Source of the DNA: Deinococcus psychrotolerans
GTDB taxonomy: Bacteria > Deinococcota > Deinococci > Deinococcales > Deinococcaceae
DNA length: 64,000 nucleotides
Assembly: GCF_003860465.1 (NCBI RefSeq)
Contig: NZ_CP034183.1
Span: 2,559,501 to 2,623,500 of the forward strand
Direction of reading: 5' to 3'
Under the pieces are notes generated by a model. That model saw only the letters and a list, made by a program, of their open reading frames with translations. It ran no database searches and was not told the DNA's origin. A program made the position numbers and the translations under genes. This document shows, piece by piece, positions 1 to 9,903 of the stretch; the first letter of the stretch is position 1; every line of letters begins with the position of its first letter.

Positions 1-1
1 C

Positions 2-790
2 GAAGACACCTCCAGCATCCGCGAGATCATGGATCGCCTGCCGGCCATTCCGGCGTTCGGGCAGTGGGCCACCTTCCTCAGAAACCACGACGAACTCACC
101 CTTGAGATGGTCACGGACGACGAGCGGGCCTTCATGTACGCTGCCTACGCGCCCGACACCCGCATGAAGATCAACGTGGGCATTCGCCGCCGCCTGTCCT
201 CGCTGCTCGACAATGACCGGCGCAAAATCGAGCTGCTGACCACCGTGCTGCTGGCCTTACCGGGCAGCCCCTTTCTGTACTACGGCGACGAAATCGGCAT
301 GGGCGACGACCTGTCGCAGGCCGACCGCAACGGCGTACGGACTCCGATGCAGTGGAATGCCGGAACCAGCGGCGGCTTTTCTACGGCTGCGCCCGCCGAC
401 TGCTTTTTTCCGCCGATTCAGGATTCGGTGTACGGCTTCCAGCGGGTCAACGTCGCCAGTCAGGAGCAAGACCCCAGCAGCCTGCTGAAGTGGCACTCGC
501 GCCAGCTCGAACTGCGCCGCCGCCACCCGACGTTCGCGCACGGCGACTTGACCTTTGTCGACACCAACAACCCGGCGATCTTGGCGTTTATCCGCCGCAC
601 CGAGGAAGAAACCCTGCTGATCGTCAGCAACTTCGCGGCCAACGCGCAGGCCGTCACGCTCGACCTGAGCGCTTACCGCAACCGCACGCCCGTAACGTTG
701 GCCGGAGCCAGCCCTTTTCCCATGATCGGCGAGGAGCCGTACCCGATGACGCTGGGCAAATATGATTACTACTGGATGCGGCTGAATTAG
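2..790 (+). CDS. treS: Trehalose synthase / maltose glucosyltransferase, C-terminal part (5' end outside window)
   Basis: The frame is already open at the window start, so only the last about 262 codons are present. The protein is a GH13 alpha-amylase-fold enzyme. It carries conserved region IV ([12 protein letters not shown], around nt 77-112), whose Asp is a catalytic residue, followed by the [13 protein letters not shown] and RTPMQWN segments typical of trehalose synthases, which interconvert maltose and trehalose in the cytoplasm. The tail is a small beta domain ending in YYWMRLN. The related GH13 alpha-glucosidases cannot be fully excluded because the N-terminal domain is missing, but [16 protein letters not shown] near the end favours TreS. 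A hairpin follows the stop. Confidence 0.87.
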   Translation, partial: EDTSSIREIMDRLPAIPAFGQWATFLRNHDELTLEMVTDDERAFMYAAYAPDTRMKINVGIRRRLSSLLDNDRRKIELLTTVLLALPGSPFLYYGDEIGMGDDLSQADRNGVRTPMQWNAGTSGGFSTAAPADCFFPPIQDSVYGFQRVNVASQEQDPSSLLKWHSRQLELRRRHPTFAHGDLTFVDTNNPAILAFIRRTEEETLLIVSNFAANAQAVTLDLSAYRNRTPVTLAGASPFPMIGEEPYPMTLGKYDYYWMRLN

Positions 791-804
791 GTTTGGGAAG
801 TGGT

Positions 805-848
805 AAGAGGGGCGAAAAAGGATTGGCTTTTCCTCTTCACCCCTCTTT
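805..848 (+). terminator. Rho-independent-like hairpin after treS
   Basis: The arms AAGAGGGG (805-812) and CCCCTCTT (840-847) pair, with further partial pairing inside (GAA/TTC and AAAGGA/TCCTC-like). A T-rich stretch follows. It lies between treS and the converging secreted-protein gene, so it could serve both strands. Confidence 0.5.
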
Positions 849-867
849 CTTCATTCTCTAAAACTGT

Positions 868-1437
868 TTACGGGAGCCGCTGGGCCAATTGGTCGAACAC
901 GAAGTTGGCGGCGTCGGCGCGGTGCGTGTACACCGACCACAAGCTGAAGTCTTGCTGCAACACCAAGTCCGGTGCGCCCTGTGCCTGAATCACCCAGCGG
1001 GCACCGATGTTGGCCCAGGGCACCAGAGCGCCGGGAGCCTGCATCTGCGGCGAGACCCGGATCACGTTTGGGGCGTTGACATCGGTGGTGAAACTGGCAC
1101 CGGGGTAGTGCCGCTTGAGAGCGCCCTGCGAGTCGCGTGACATGGCTCCCAAAACTTCTTTGAGGTCGCTGCCGCCGATCAGTGAAGCATTGCCCTGAAT
1201 CACGGGCGGCAAAATGACGTAGGTGGCGTTTTGAAGTTTCTCGCGGTTAAGTGGCCCCGCCGCCATGACTGGAGCGGCCGCAGGGGCGGGCGGCGTCGGT
1301 GCCGGAGCTGTCGCAGCCGCGGGGGCGGGTGGAGCAGCAGGGTCGGGAGCGGTTTGGGCGAGCGCCGCGCCCAGTAAGGCACAGCTCAGGGCGGCGGCAC
1401 TTGTCAAACGCAGTGGGTTCAGGGAGAGGCGAGTCAT
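868..1437 (-). CDS. Secreted hypothetical protein with Ala/Pro-rich linker
   Basis: This is a 189-residue protein that I do not recognise. It begins with a Sec signal peptide (MTRLSLNPLRL, then a hydrophobic Ala/Leu stretch, cleavage probably after ALAQ). A linker of about 35 residues made almost only of Ala, Pro and Thr follows, then a globular part of about 130 residues. The linker suggests a protein anchored near, or extending from, the cell surface. A TTG 18 bases upstream is an alternative start, but the ATG at 1437 places the positively charged n-region directly before the hydrophobic core. It converges with treS and diverges from mazG. Confidence 0.7.
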   Translation of the reverse strand: MTRLSLNPLRLTSAAALSCALLGAALAQTAPDPAAPPAPAAATAPAPTPPAPAAAPVMAAGPLNREKLQNATYVILPPVIQGNASLIGGSDLKEVLGAMSRDSQGALKRHYPGASFTTDVNAPNVIRVSPQMQAPGALVPWANIGARWVIQAQGAPDLVLQQDFSLWSVYTHRADAANFVFDQLAQRLP

Positions 1438-1571
1438 GGCTTCACTGTGAGCCAAACAAGCTGATGAAAGGTGACCTGTCAGTGAGTTGAGGCGGCCCAG
1501 CGCGTCAGCTCGCCTTCAGTTTGGCAAGCAAGTTCGCCGTTGGCCCTCATCTGGGCGGGTAGCATAGCGGA

Positions 1572-2195
1572 GTGAATGAGCTGCTCAGCACCATGCGCCG
1601 CCTACGTGGGCCCGGCGGTTGCCCCTGGGATCAGGAACAGACCCACCAGACCCTGCGCCCCTACCTGCTCGAAGAAGCTGCTGAGGCCGCCGACGCGATC
1701 TCGGCGGGCGATATGACCGAGTTACCGGCCGAACTCGGCGACGTGCTGCTGCAAGTGGCGTTTCACAGCGTGATCGCTGAGGAAGCGGGCACGTTTAGTT
1801 ACCGAGACGTGGAACAGAGGATCGTGGACAAGCTGGTTCGGCGGCACCCGCACGTGTTCGGTGAGGTTCAGGTGGCGGGTAGCGACGAGGTGATCCGCAA
1901 CTGGCAAAACATCAAAGCTCAGGAGCGCGGTGGTAAACCCCGAAAAGCTGCCGACCAGATTCCGCGTGCGCTGGGAGCACTGGCGCGGGAAGCGCAGGCC
2001 CAGAAGTTAAGTCAGGCAAGCGCCAGTTCAACTTCTGCCATTGACGAAGCGCTCCAACAAGTCGCCTGCGACGAACAAAGCGCCGGGCAAGTGCTGGCCG
2101 CTGTGGTGGCGTGGGCGCGGGCGGGCGGGATCAACCCCGAAATCGCCCTGCGGGCCCACACCGACGCTACCCTGCGCCAACTGGACGCCGAGTGA
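1572..2195 (+). CDS. mazG: MazG family nucleoside triphosphate pyrophosphohydrolase
   Basis: MazG hydrolyses NTPs and dNTPs to the monophosphate and pyrophosphate, cleaning the nucleotide pool. The 207-residue protein has one clear all-alpha MazG domain: [11 protein letters not shown] near the N-terminus, the metal-binding [10 protein letters not shown] and [16 protein letters not shown] helices, then [10 protein letters not shown] and the W-N-IKAQER segment. It is shorter than the two-domain E. coli protein (about 263 residues), and the C-terminal half (about 130-207) is a poorly conserved, Ala-rich tail. The start is GTG (gtgaatgag), the only reasonable one before the conserved [12 protein letters not shown]. 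Its stop overlaps the GTG start of the following NUDIX gene, so the two housecleaning enzymes are probably co-translated. Confidence 0.93.
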   Translation: MNELLSTMRRLRGPGGCPWDQEQTHQTLRPYLLEEAAEAADAISAGDMTELPAELGDVLLQVAFHSVIAEEAGTFSYRDVEQRIVDKLVRRHPHVFGEVQVAGSDEVIRNWQNIKAQERGGKPRKAADQIPRALGALAREAQAQKLSQASASSTSAIDEALQQVACDEQSAGQVLAAVVAWARAGGINPEIALRAHTDATLRQLDAE

Positions 2196-2755
2196 GAGGG
2201 GAGAGGTCTGAGCTTGACCCGTGGGCCGATTGGCAGCGTGGGCGCACCCGCCGCGCTCTGCATTTGCCGCACTACCGCGCCGCCGCCGTGCTGGTGGGCC
2301 TGACCCGCGAGGCCGATCCGAGGGTGCTGCTCACTGTCCGCAGCAGCGACCTTCCCACCCACCAAGGCCAGATCAGTTTTCCCGGTGGCAGCTTGGAAGC
2401 GGGCGAAACGGCTACGCAAGCAGCTTTGCGGGAAGCCTGGGAAGAAGTCGGCCTGGAGGAAAGCACGGTGAGCGTGCTGGGCGAACTCGACGACGTGTTC
2501 ACGCCAGCGGGTTTTCACGTCACGCCGGTGCTGGCCCGCTTGGAGGCCCAGCCTCGCCTCGCGCCGAGCAGCGAAGTGGCGGCTATTTTGCTGCCGCCGC
2601 TCAGCGAGCTGCGTGCTTTGGAGCAGCCCGCCGAAGAACGAACCGGGCCGGACGGTCGCCGGTTTTTGCTGTACCGCTATCCCTGGCAGGGCCACGACAT
2701 CTGGGGCATGACGGCGCGTGTGGTACATGAACTACTGGAAAGCGGCGTCCACTAA
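2192..2755 (+). CDS. NUDIX hydrolase, NudL/CoA pyrophosphatase type
   Basis: The 187-residue protein carries a complete Nudix box (GGSLEAGE, seven residues, then REAWEEVGL) for Mg-dependent diphosphate hydrolysis. It is preceded by [21 protein letters not shown], which matches the LRxHxGQ-x-FPGG signature of the UPF0035 subfamily whose characterised members cleave coenzyme A to phosphopantetheine and 3',5'-ADP. The GTG at 2192 is chosen because it overlaps the mazG stop (GTGA) and precedes the conserved part. The open frame continues upstream only inside mazG. The neighbourhood suggests nucleotide and cofactor housecleaning, a theme that is expanded in Deinococcus. Confidence 0.88.
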   Translation: MRGERSELDPWADWQRGRTRRALHLPHYRAAAVLVGLTREADPRVLLTVRSSDLPTHQGQISFPGGSLEAGETATQAALREAWEEVGLEESTVSVLGELDDVFTPAGFHVTPVLARLEAQPRLAPSSEVAAILLPPLSELRALEQPAEERTGPDGRRFLLYRYPWQGHDIWGMTARVVHELLESGVH

Positions 2756-3037
2756 GGCTCCGCGCCGCTCTGTTCAGCGGGGCGTCAGGGCGAGATGGTG
2801 AGATTAGGCGGCCTGCTGCTCACCGCGCCGCTCTAAAATAACGGCAGTGCCCAGCTTTCTCGAACGTTTTTCCTGCACGCTGCCGCGCCTGACCGGCGTT
2901 GCCAGCTTCAGTTGTGACCTGCCGTTCAGAGCGCTTCCCCTATACTTCCCGAGCGTTCATTTCACCCCAAGCCGCGCCGCCGCCCCCTTCACTCAAGTTC
3001 GTTCTTTGGTCTGTACGGCCAGTTTTCGAGGGATGCC
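2756..3037. other. Intergenic region before clpC, no convincing gene
   Basis: A 64-codon open frame starting with GTG at 2847 overlaps the clpC start, but its Cys/Ser/Phe/Pro composition is unlike a real protein here. A TATACT hexamer at 2941-2946 could be a -10 element for clpC, with no good -35 at 16-19 bp. GAGGGA just before the clpC ATG is the likely ribosome binding site. Confidence 0.4.
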
Positions 3038-5275
<2,238 letters not shown>

Positions 5276-5291
5276 GTGTTTTGAGAGTGCG

Positions 5292-5326
5292 GGGAGCGGA
5301 TCTTGAGGGGTCTGCTCCCTTTTTTT
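5292..5326 (+). terminator. Intrinsic terminator after clpC
   Basis: GGGAGCGGATC pairs with GGTCTGCTCCC (stem with G-T wobbles, short loop) and is followed directly by a run of seven T, the textbook form of a Rho-independent terminator. Confidence 0.85.
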
Positions 5327-5388
5327 GGTGGGGGGGAGGGTCTAGAAATAAACGCATCCCCCCACCCAAACTTGATACGCTAAAAGAT

Positions 5389-6138
5389 ATGAGCCTCATT
5401 CTCGGCATTGACATCGGCGGCAGCGGGATCAAGGGCGCTCCTGTAGACACGGACACTGGCAAGCTCACGGCGGAGCGCCTGCGAATTGATACACCTGCTG
5501 GGGCCAAAGCGCACGACGTCGCCGAGGTGGTGGCTGAATTGGTCAAGCATTTCGATCACAGTGGGCCAGTTGGGGTGACGTTTCCCGGCGTGGTGCAGCA
5601 CGGCCACACCATGAGCGCGGCCAACGTGGACAAAGGCTGGATTGGCCTCGATGCCGACGATCTGTTTACCAAAGCCACCGGCCAGCAAGTCACCCTCCTC
5701 AACGACGCCGACGCCGCCGGACTCGCTGAGACCCGCTTCGGCGCGGGCAAAGGTGAAGTTGGCTCAGTGATCTTGTTGACCTTCGGCACCGGCATTGGCA
5801 GCGCACTGATGTACGGCGGCGTGCTGGTGCCCAATACCGAACTCGGCCATTTGTGGCTCAACGTCGACAAGGCCGCCACCGAAGCCGAAGCATGGGCCTC
5901 AGACCGCGCCCGCGAACAAGAAGATTTAGGCTGGAAAAGCTGGTCGAAGCGGGCCAACAAATACTTGCAGCATGTTGAGATGCTGTTCTCGCCGGATCTG
6001 TTTATTATCGGCGGCGGTATCAGCAAAAAGGCCGAAAAATGGCAATCGAATATCGAGTGCAAAACCAAAGTGGTCACGGCCAGCTTGCAAAACGACGCGG
6101 GCATTGTGGGCGCGGCGCTGTACGCTTTGGAGCGGTAG
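5389..6138 (+). CDS. ppgK: Polyphosphate glucokinase (ROK family)
   Basis: This cytoplasmic kinase phosphorylates glucose to glucose 6-phosphate using inorganic polyphosphate and/or ATP. The 249-residue protein opens with the phosphate-binding motif [17 protein letters not shown], continues with VGVTFPGVV and the sugar-binding/catalytic [12 protein letters not shown], then a second phosphate motif [21 protein letters not shown] replaces the zinc-binding ROK cysteine cluster, which is characteristic of the PPGK branch. The ATG at 5389 is used: the 36 upstream in-frame codons run through the clpC terminator. With treS nearby, it fits storage-sugar re-entry into glycolysis. Polyphosphate use is inferred from subfamily resemblance. 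Confidence 0.9.
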   Translation: MSLILGIDIGGSGIKGAPVDTDTGKLTAERLRIDTPAGAKAHDVAEVVAELVKHFDHSGPVGVTFPGVVQHGHTMSAANVDKGWIGLDADDLFTKATGQQVTLLNDADAAGLAETRFGAGKGEVGSVILLTFGTGIGSALMYGGVLVPNTELGHLWLNVDKAATEAEAWASDRAREQEDLGWKSWSKRANKYLQHVEMLFSPDLFIIGGGISKKAEKWQSNIECKTKVVTASLQNDAGIVGAALYALER

Positions 6139-6209
6139 AGGTTGGATGGCAAACATTTTTACGAGGCTGGATTGAAGCTGTTAATGCACCTTGTTTTTCA
6201 AATTTTTAT

Positions 6210-6503
6210 CTAAGGTAAGGTCTTACCAGCCTCAGCGAGGAGAATAATGGCGCTGGCTATCGTATTGAGTGCATCTCTTACATAATACTCAGGCACTTCA
6301 ACGACTGATGGACTTTGGCCATGCCCGCCCATTTTGTTACGCGGCGTACCGACGGTTTCTAGAGCTAAACGAACGCCGGTCAAGCTTCCGGTTTGCCAAG
6401 AGGGGAGTAAGTGGTTATCCAATGCCACTTCCACGAGTTTGTTCGCCGTATCTTTAGGATTGTAGAGCCAGCCGCGTTTAGAGTAGACAGTAACCCAATG
6501 CGG
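6210..6503 (-). pseudogene. Truncated gene: Abi-like C-terminal domain remnant
   Basis: About 98 in-frame codons end at a TAG (6210). The translated remnant reads GWLYNPKDTANKLVEVALDN, then a T-x-R-N-K-x-G-G-H-G-Q block and VPEYYVRDALNTIASAIILL. This resembles the C-terminal domain shared by abortive-infection type proteins (PF14355-like), in which R-N-K-x-x-x-H-G is the conserved core. An in-frame TGA at 6504-6506 ends homology upstream and no other frame continues it, so the N-terminal part is gone. A GTG at 6434 could start a 74-residue product that begins inside the conserved domain, which is unlikely to be functional. Family assignment is from memory of the motif. Confidence 0.55.
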
Positions 6504-6651
6504 TCAAGGCAACATAACCTCTGAAGCTGAAGGCTCCGATCAACGCTGGGGGTATTTGGTATCCACGCTTACAGGAGTAAGAAGCGTGTGAGAACGCAGT
6601 GCTTAGGTTTGAATGAACCGAGTTGGCAATCAACTCAGAGGAGCCTGACAC

Positions 6652-7416
6652 ATGCACGACACCATGCTGCACACCTATTGGAACACCCCGTATATCCTGT
6701 TCTCCGTGATCATCGCCGTGATCACCTCCGGCCTCGCTCTAGAACTCGCTCGCCGTTACGCCCGCGTCGGTGGAACTGTCGCTCCGGTCGTCCTCGGCGC
6801 GGTTCTCGGGTACGGCATCTGGGCCATGCACTTCGTGGGAATGCTCGCCATGCAACTCCCTGTCAACGTCGGGTACGGCCTGCCGCTCACGCTCATCTCT
6901 GGTGTCAGTGCCATCGGCTTCCTTGTCGCCGCGAGCGTCCTGCTGTTCAAAGGAACACCGACCATCCCGCGCATCCTTACCAGCGGGGCCATCGCCGGAA
7001 GCGGCATCGTCCTGATGCATTACATCGGCATGGCTGCGCTGCAACTCAACGCCACCCCACAGTACAACCCCCTTCTGGTCGGCCTGAGCGTACTGATTGC
7101 CGTGGGAGCGGCGATCGTCGCGTTCTACCTGTTCTCCCGCGTGATCGTCGCTGACCTCACCCGTACCGCCCGAATCAGTGTTCAGCTCGGTGCGTCTCTG
7201 GTCATGGGCGTTGCGATCGCCGGAATGCACTACACCGGCATGGCCGCTATCTCATACCTCCCGCAGCCGCTGAACACTACGCCCGTGAGCGGCGTCGACT
7301 TTGAGACCCTGTTCTACTTGGTGCTCAGCCTGACCATGGTGGTGTTCGTGGCGATAGCGGCGTTTCTCTTCGTAGAAGCTGGCACCACCAAGACTTCCAC
7401 CCCCACCTCCCTCTAG
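6652..7416 (+). CDS. Stand-alone MHYT-domain membrane sensor protein
   Basis: The 254-residue integral membrane protein has seven predicted helices and three MHYT-type motifs: WAMHFVGM (about 61-68), LMHYIGMAAL (about 121-130) and GMHYTGMAA (about 187-195). In MHYT proteins such as the N-terminal part of YkoW, the conserved Met and His residues are proposed to bind copper and to sense O2, CO or NO. No GGDEF, EAL or kinase output domain follows, and the protein ends soon after the last helix with a short polar tail, so any signal must pass to a partner protein. AGGAG about nine bases before the ATG supports the start. Neighbours give no partner. Confidence 0.88.
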   Translation: MHDTMLHTYWNTPYILFSVIIAVITSGLALELARRYARVGGTVAPVVLGAVLGYGIWAMHFVGMLAMQLPVNVGYGLPLTLISGVSAIGFLVAASVLLFKGTPTIPRILTSGAIAGSGIVLMHYIGMAALQLNATPQYNPLLVGLSVLIAVGAAIVAFYLFSRVIVADLTRTARISVQLGASLVMGVAIAGMHYTGMAAISYLPQPLNTTPVSGVDFETLFYLVLSLTMVVFVAIAAFLFVEAGTTKTSTPTSL

Positions 7417-7587
7417 GAAAGGGGGTAGGGTGCCGGGTTAGAAAAGTCCTGTAAGTGTTGACGCCGTTTCGGAGTGGGGTTGGAAGAATATACTCACCCC
7501 CTCCCCAAACTTTTTTTCACCCCCCACCCCCTACGAGAGCGCCCCACTTCATTCCCTTACCGGGTGACGCGGGGCGCTCTGCTTTGC
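7417..7587. other. Intergenic region, low-complexity C/G-rich, with a terminator
   Basis: It contains a purine/pyrimidine-skewed stretch (runs of C and T around 7493-7532). Apart from the hairpin listed separately, I see no gene. Confidence 0.5.
7537..7579 (-). terminator. Hairpin terminator for the minus-strand orphan gene
   Basis: Perfect arms GAGCGCCCC (7537-7545) and GGGGCGCTC (7571-7579) flank a 25-nt loop between the converging MHYT gene and the 7588-7968 gene. It may act in both directions. The T-run is weak. Confidence 0.5.
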
Positions 7588-7968
7588 TCAATTCAGTCTC
7601 AGCGGCACAAGCGAAGTGTAGGACGTGAGCAGCGTATCTAGCATGGCCTCCGCTTCGCCGTCTTCATACGGCTGGGTGACACCGGCAACCAGTGAGGACA
7701 CGGCCCAGCATGCCGCGAGCTGGGCGGCCCGGCGTGCTGGCCCTGCTTCGAGAGCGGCTATGTACCATGCCGACCCGCCAATGATCGGGAAGGCGTGGCG
7801 CATCGTCTGAACGTCCAAAAGATGAAAGGGAGCCGCCGCGAGCTGTAAGTGAAGGGTGGCCCACGGCTCAGCATTTTGCGGCGCTAGAAAGTGGCTCAGC
7901 CCAGCAGCGGCAAAGGCCAGCACGTTCACCGCTTGCCGCTGGCCCTCATCAGTGACCGGCTGAGCCAT
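7588..7968 (-). CDS. Hypothetical protein (orphan, possibly island cargo)
   Basis: I do not recognise this 126-residue protein. It is Ala/Leu-rich and mostly helical, with a Trp-Tyr-Ile-Ala-Ala-Leu-Glu-Ala-Gly-Pro-Ala-Arg-Arg segment near residue 75, and it ends SLVPLRLN. The open frame extends 66 codons further upstream to 8166, but that part runs antisense through the integrase relic and has no protein-like composition, so the ATG at 7968 is preferred. It overlaps the relic by a few codons on the opposite strand, which makes either this start or the relic boundary uncertain. Confidence 0.5.
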   Translation of the reverse strand: MAQPVTDEGQRQAVNVLAFAAAGLSHFLAPQNAEPWATLHLQLAAAPFHLLDVQTMRHAFPIIGGSAWYIAALEAGPARRAAQLAACWAVSSLVAGVTQPYEDGEAEAMLDTLLTSYTSLVPLRLN

Positions 7969-8112
7969 GCAGACGTGGCTTTCACCTTGCGCGTGTACGC
8001 CCACCTTTATGATGACCAAAGAGAAGAGGCCGCATTTGATCTGAGTGACCTCTTTCCAGTGGCGGTGGGTGGGCCAAACCAAGCCTTTTTTGAGCTGGCA
8101 GTGACACGGTAG
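7945..8112 (+). pseudogene. Tyrosine recombinase (integrase) C-terminal relic
   Basis: About 55 codons reading ISDRLSHADVAFTLRVYAHL followed by YDDQREEAAFDLSDL match the end of phage-type tyrosine recombinases: the L-x-H-x-x-x-x-T-x-x-x-Y-x-H motif with the second active-site His and the catalytic Tyr. The catalytic R-x-x-R region and everything before it are missing; upstream codons in this frame belong to the antisense hypothetical gene. It lies 75 bp beyond the 3' end of tRNA-Lys, the usual attachment site of such integrases, so it most likely marks a lost integrative element. Confidence 0.65.
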
Positions 8113-8187
8113 TGACAACCGCCGCGTTGGGAAGCATGACAGCAGAATAGAGAAACGGAAAAACACCGCACTAGACGGTGTTCAAGG

Positions 8188-8263
<76 letters not shown>

Positions 8264-8316
8264 ATTAAAGGCTGGAGGCCAAGCGAAGGGGAGTATAGGC
8301 ACTCGTGCGGGCGGTG

Positions 8317-8868
8317 TCAAGCGCGGCGCACCCCCGATTCGCACGCCAGCCACTGTGCGGGCAAGTCGTGGGCCTCACGCGGCAGCGCGGGCAGCAGCAA
8401 GGCTTCCTGCACCACACCCACTGTCCTCACCGCCCAGCCGGAGAGTAGCCGGTCATAAAAGCCGCCGCCGTAGCCGAGGCGCACACCGGATCTGTCAAAG
8501 GCCAGTCCCGGCAGCAGCACGGTATCGATCCTGGCCCGGTTCACTTCCGGCGTGCCCAGCGGCGGCTCAAGCGCCCCGAAACGGCTTAGCTCTGTGGCGC
8601 TTTCCCAGGCGTGCAAGGTCAGGTGCGCGGCGGGCCGGAAGTGGGCACGCGGCGCGAGCAAGGTAAACTGACCGCTCAGCGCCGATACGTCCACCTCGCC
8701 CGGCAAAGCCCGGTAAGCCAGCACCACCGACGCGCCCTCAGCTTCCAAGAAAGTTCGCAACTGCTCCACGATTTGTGCTGACACGTCCGGCAGGGTCGCT
8801 CGCCGCCCCCGCGCCCACTTGCGCCACTCGGCTTTGGAGTCGCTGGTGAGCGGTGGACTGAGGTTCAT
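8317..8868 (-). CDS. 5-formyltetrahydrofolate cyclo-ligase
   Basis: The enzyme converts 5-formyl-THF plus ATP to 5,10-methenyl-THF, returning the inactive folate store to one-carbon metabolism. The 183-residue protein has the N-terminal [11 protein letters not shown] segment, [20 protein letters not shown], and the diagnostic C-terminal phosphate loop [15 protein letters not shown] (about residues 129-143). Length is normal (about 180-200). The stop lies only 54 bp from the 5' end of tRNA-Lys on the same strand. Confidence 0.93.
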   Translation of the reverse strand: MNLSPPLTSDSKAEWRKWARGRRATLPDVSAQIVEQLRTFLEAEGASVVLAYRALPGEVDVSALSGQFTLLAPRAHFRPAAHLTLHAWESATELSRFGALEPPLGTPEVNRARIDTVLLPGLAFDRSGVRLGYGGGFYDRLLSGWAVRTVGVVQEALLLPALPREAHDLPAQWLACESGVRRA

Positions 8869-8922
8869 TCGGCAGAGCTTAGCACTTGGCTATGGGCCTC
8901 CGGTTCTGGCTACACTCAGCAG

Positions 8923-9162
8923 ATGCCGCTCACCGACACCCGCGCCTTTTTGGAGCGCCGCAACGCCCTGTGGCTCATCCTGCGTCAGCACAGCCCAGAT
9001 GATGTGAATGCAGCCGAGGTGAACACAGATGAGCTGAATGCCGATGCCCAAGTCTTCGAGCAAGCCCTCACCGAACTCTCCAAGCTGATCGGTTGGAACC
9101 GCCCCCGCATTCTGGCGGGTTTGGGAATAAGTTCAGCCGAGAGCGCTGCTGAGCAGCCATGA
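8923..9162 (+). CDS. Small hypothetical protein overlapping the DUF421 gene
   Basis: The 79-residue acidic, helical protein starts MPLTDTRAFLERRNALWLIL and ends in an Ala/Glu-rich tail; I do not recognise a family. Its stop codon overlaps the ATG of the next gene (ATGA at 9159), the arrangement expected for translational coupling, and this is the main reason to believe it is real. No membrane segment or metal-binding cluster is visible. Confidence 0.65.
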   Translation: MPLTDTRAFLERRNALWLILRQHSPDDVNAAEVNTDELNADAQVFEQALTELSKLIGWNRPRILAGLGISSAESAAEQP

Positions 9163-9890
9163 GCGACGTCAAGCCGTTCGATTGGGCGCGGCTCTTTTTG
9201 GGCGACGCGCCGCCGCTGTTTTACGTCGAAATTGTCGTCCGTACGCTGATTATTTTCATCTGGCTGATCGTGCTGCTGCGCTCCTCCGGGCGGCGCAGCC
9301 TCGCGCAGCTCAGCGCCATCGAGTTCGCCATCGTCATTGCGCTTGGCTCGGCGGTGGGCGACCCGATGTTTTACCCCGAAGTGCCGCTGCTGCACGCCAT
9401 GCTGGTGATGGCCTTGGTGGTGGGACTCCAGCAAGGCCTGGCGTGGCTCATTCGCCGCCGCGAAACCATCGAGACGCTCATAGAAGGTCGGCCCAGCGAA
9501 TTGGTGCGCGGTGGGGTGCTGCAACTCGCTGAGCTCGAACACGCCAAACTCAGCCGCGAAGACGTGTGCGAAACCCTGCGCAACCAGAGCGTGCGCCAAC
9601 TTGGCGAAGTGCAGCGGGCCTACTTCGAGCAAAACGGCCAGCTCAGCTTGTTCGTCCATCCATCAGGCCAAGCGCCACCGGGATTGCCGATTGTGCCGCC
9701 CTGGGATTTGGAAAAGCCGGAAAAGGTAGTGGGCGGAGAAGCGCATGCTGGCCCGGTGGCCTGCCTCAGTTGTGGGAGCGTCAGCCGGGGCGGTGTGGTG
9801 CCGGGCCACTGCCCAGTGTGCGGCAAAGCGCAGGGCTTTACACCTGCGGTGATTGACCCGCTGGACGCCGAGGAAACAGGGGCGGTTTAG
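9159..9890 (+). CDS. DUF421 (YetF-type) membrane protein with C-terminal zinc ribbon
   Basis: The 243-residue protein has three N-terminal hydrophobic segments (FYVEIVVRTLIIFIWLIVLLR; FAIVIALGSAVGDPMFYP; LLHAMLVMALVVGLQQGLAWLI) followed by the cytoplasmic DUF421 alpha/beta part (RPSELVRGG, SREDVCETLRNQSVRQLGEVQRAYFEQNG). YetF-like proteins are widespread and poorly characterised. Unusually, a C-terminal extension (about residues 200-230) holds two CxxC pairs, CLSCGS and CPVCGK, 16 residues apart, which form a likely zinc ribbon. It is coupled to the upstream 79-residue ORF by an ATGA overlap. Confidence 0.85.
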   Translation: MSDVKPFDWARLFLGDAPPLFYVEIVVRTLIIFIWLIVLLRSSGRRSLAQLSAIEFAIVIALGSAVGDPMFYPEVPLLHAMLVMALVVGLQQGLAWLIRRRETIETLIEGRPSELVRGGVLQLAELEHAKLSREDVCETLRNQSVRQLGEVQRAYFEQNGQLSLFVHPSGQAPPGLPIVPPWDLEKPEKVVGGEAHAGPVACLSCGSVSRGGVVPGHCPVCGKAQGFTPAVIDPLDAEETGAV

Positions 9891-9903
9891 CTCCCGCTTC
9901 TGT

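Noticed and set aside
6478..6672. 64-codon minus-strand frame as continuation of the Abi-like gene
   Set aside because: It lies in a different frame and its translation shows no resemblance to the family; the homology ends at the TGA at 6504.
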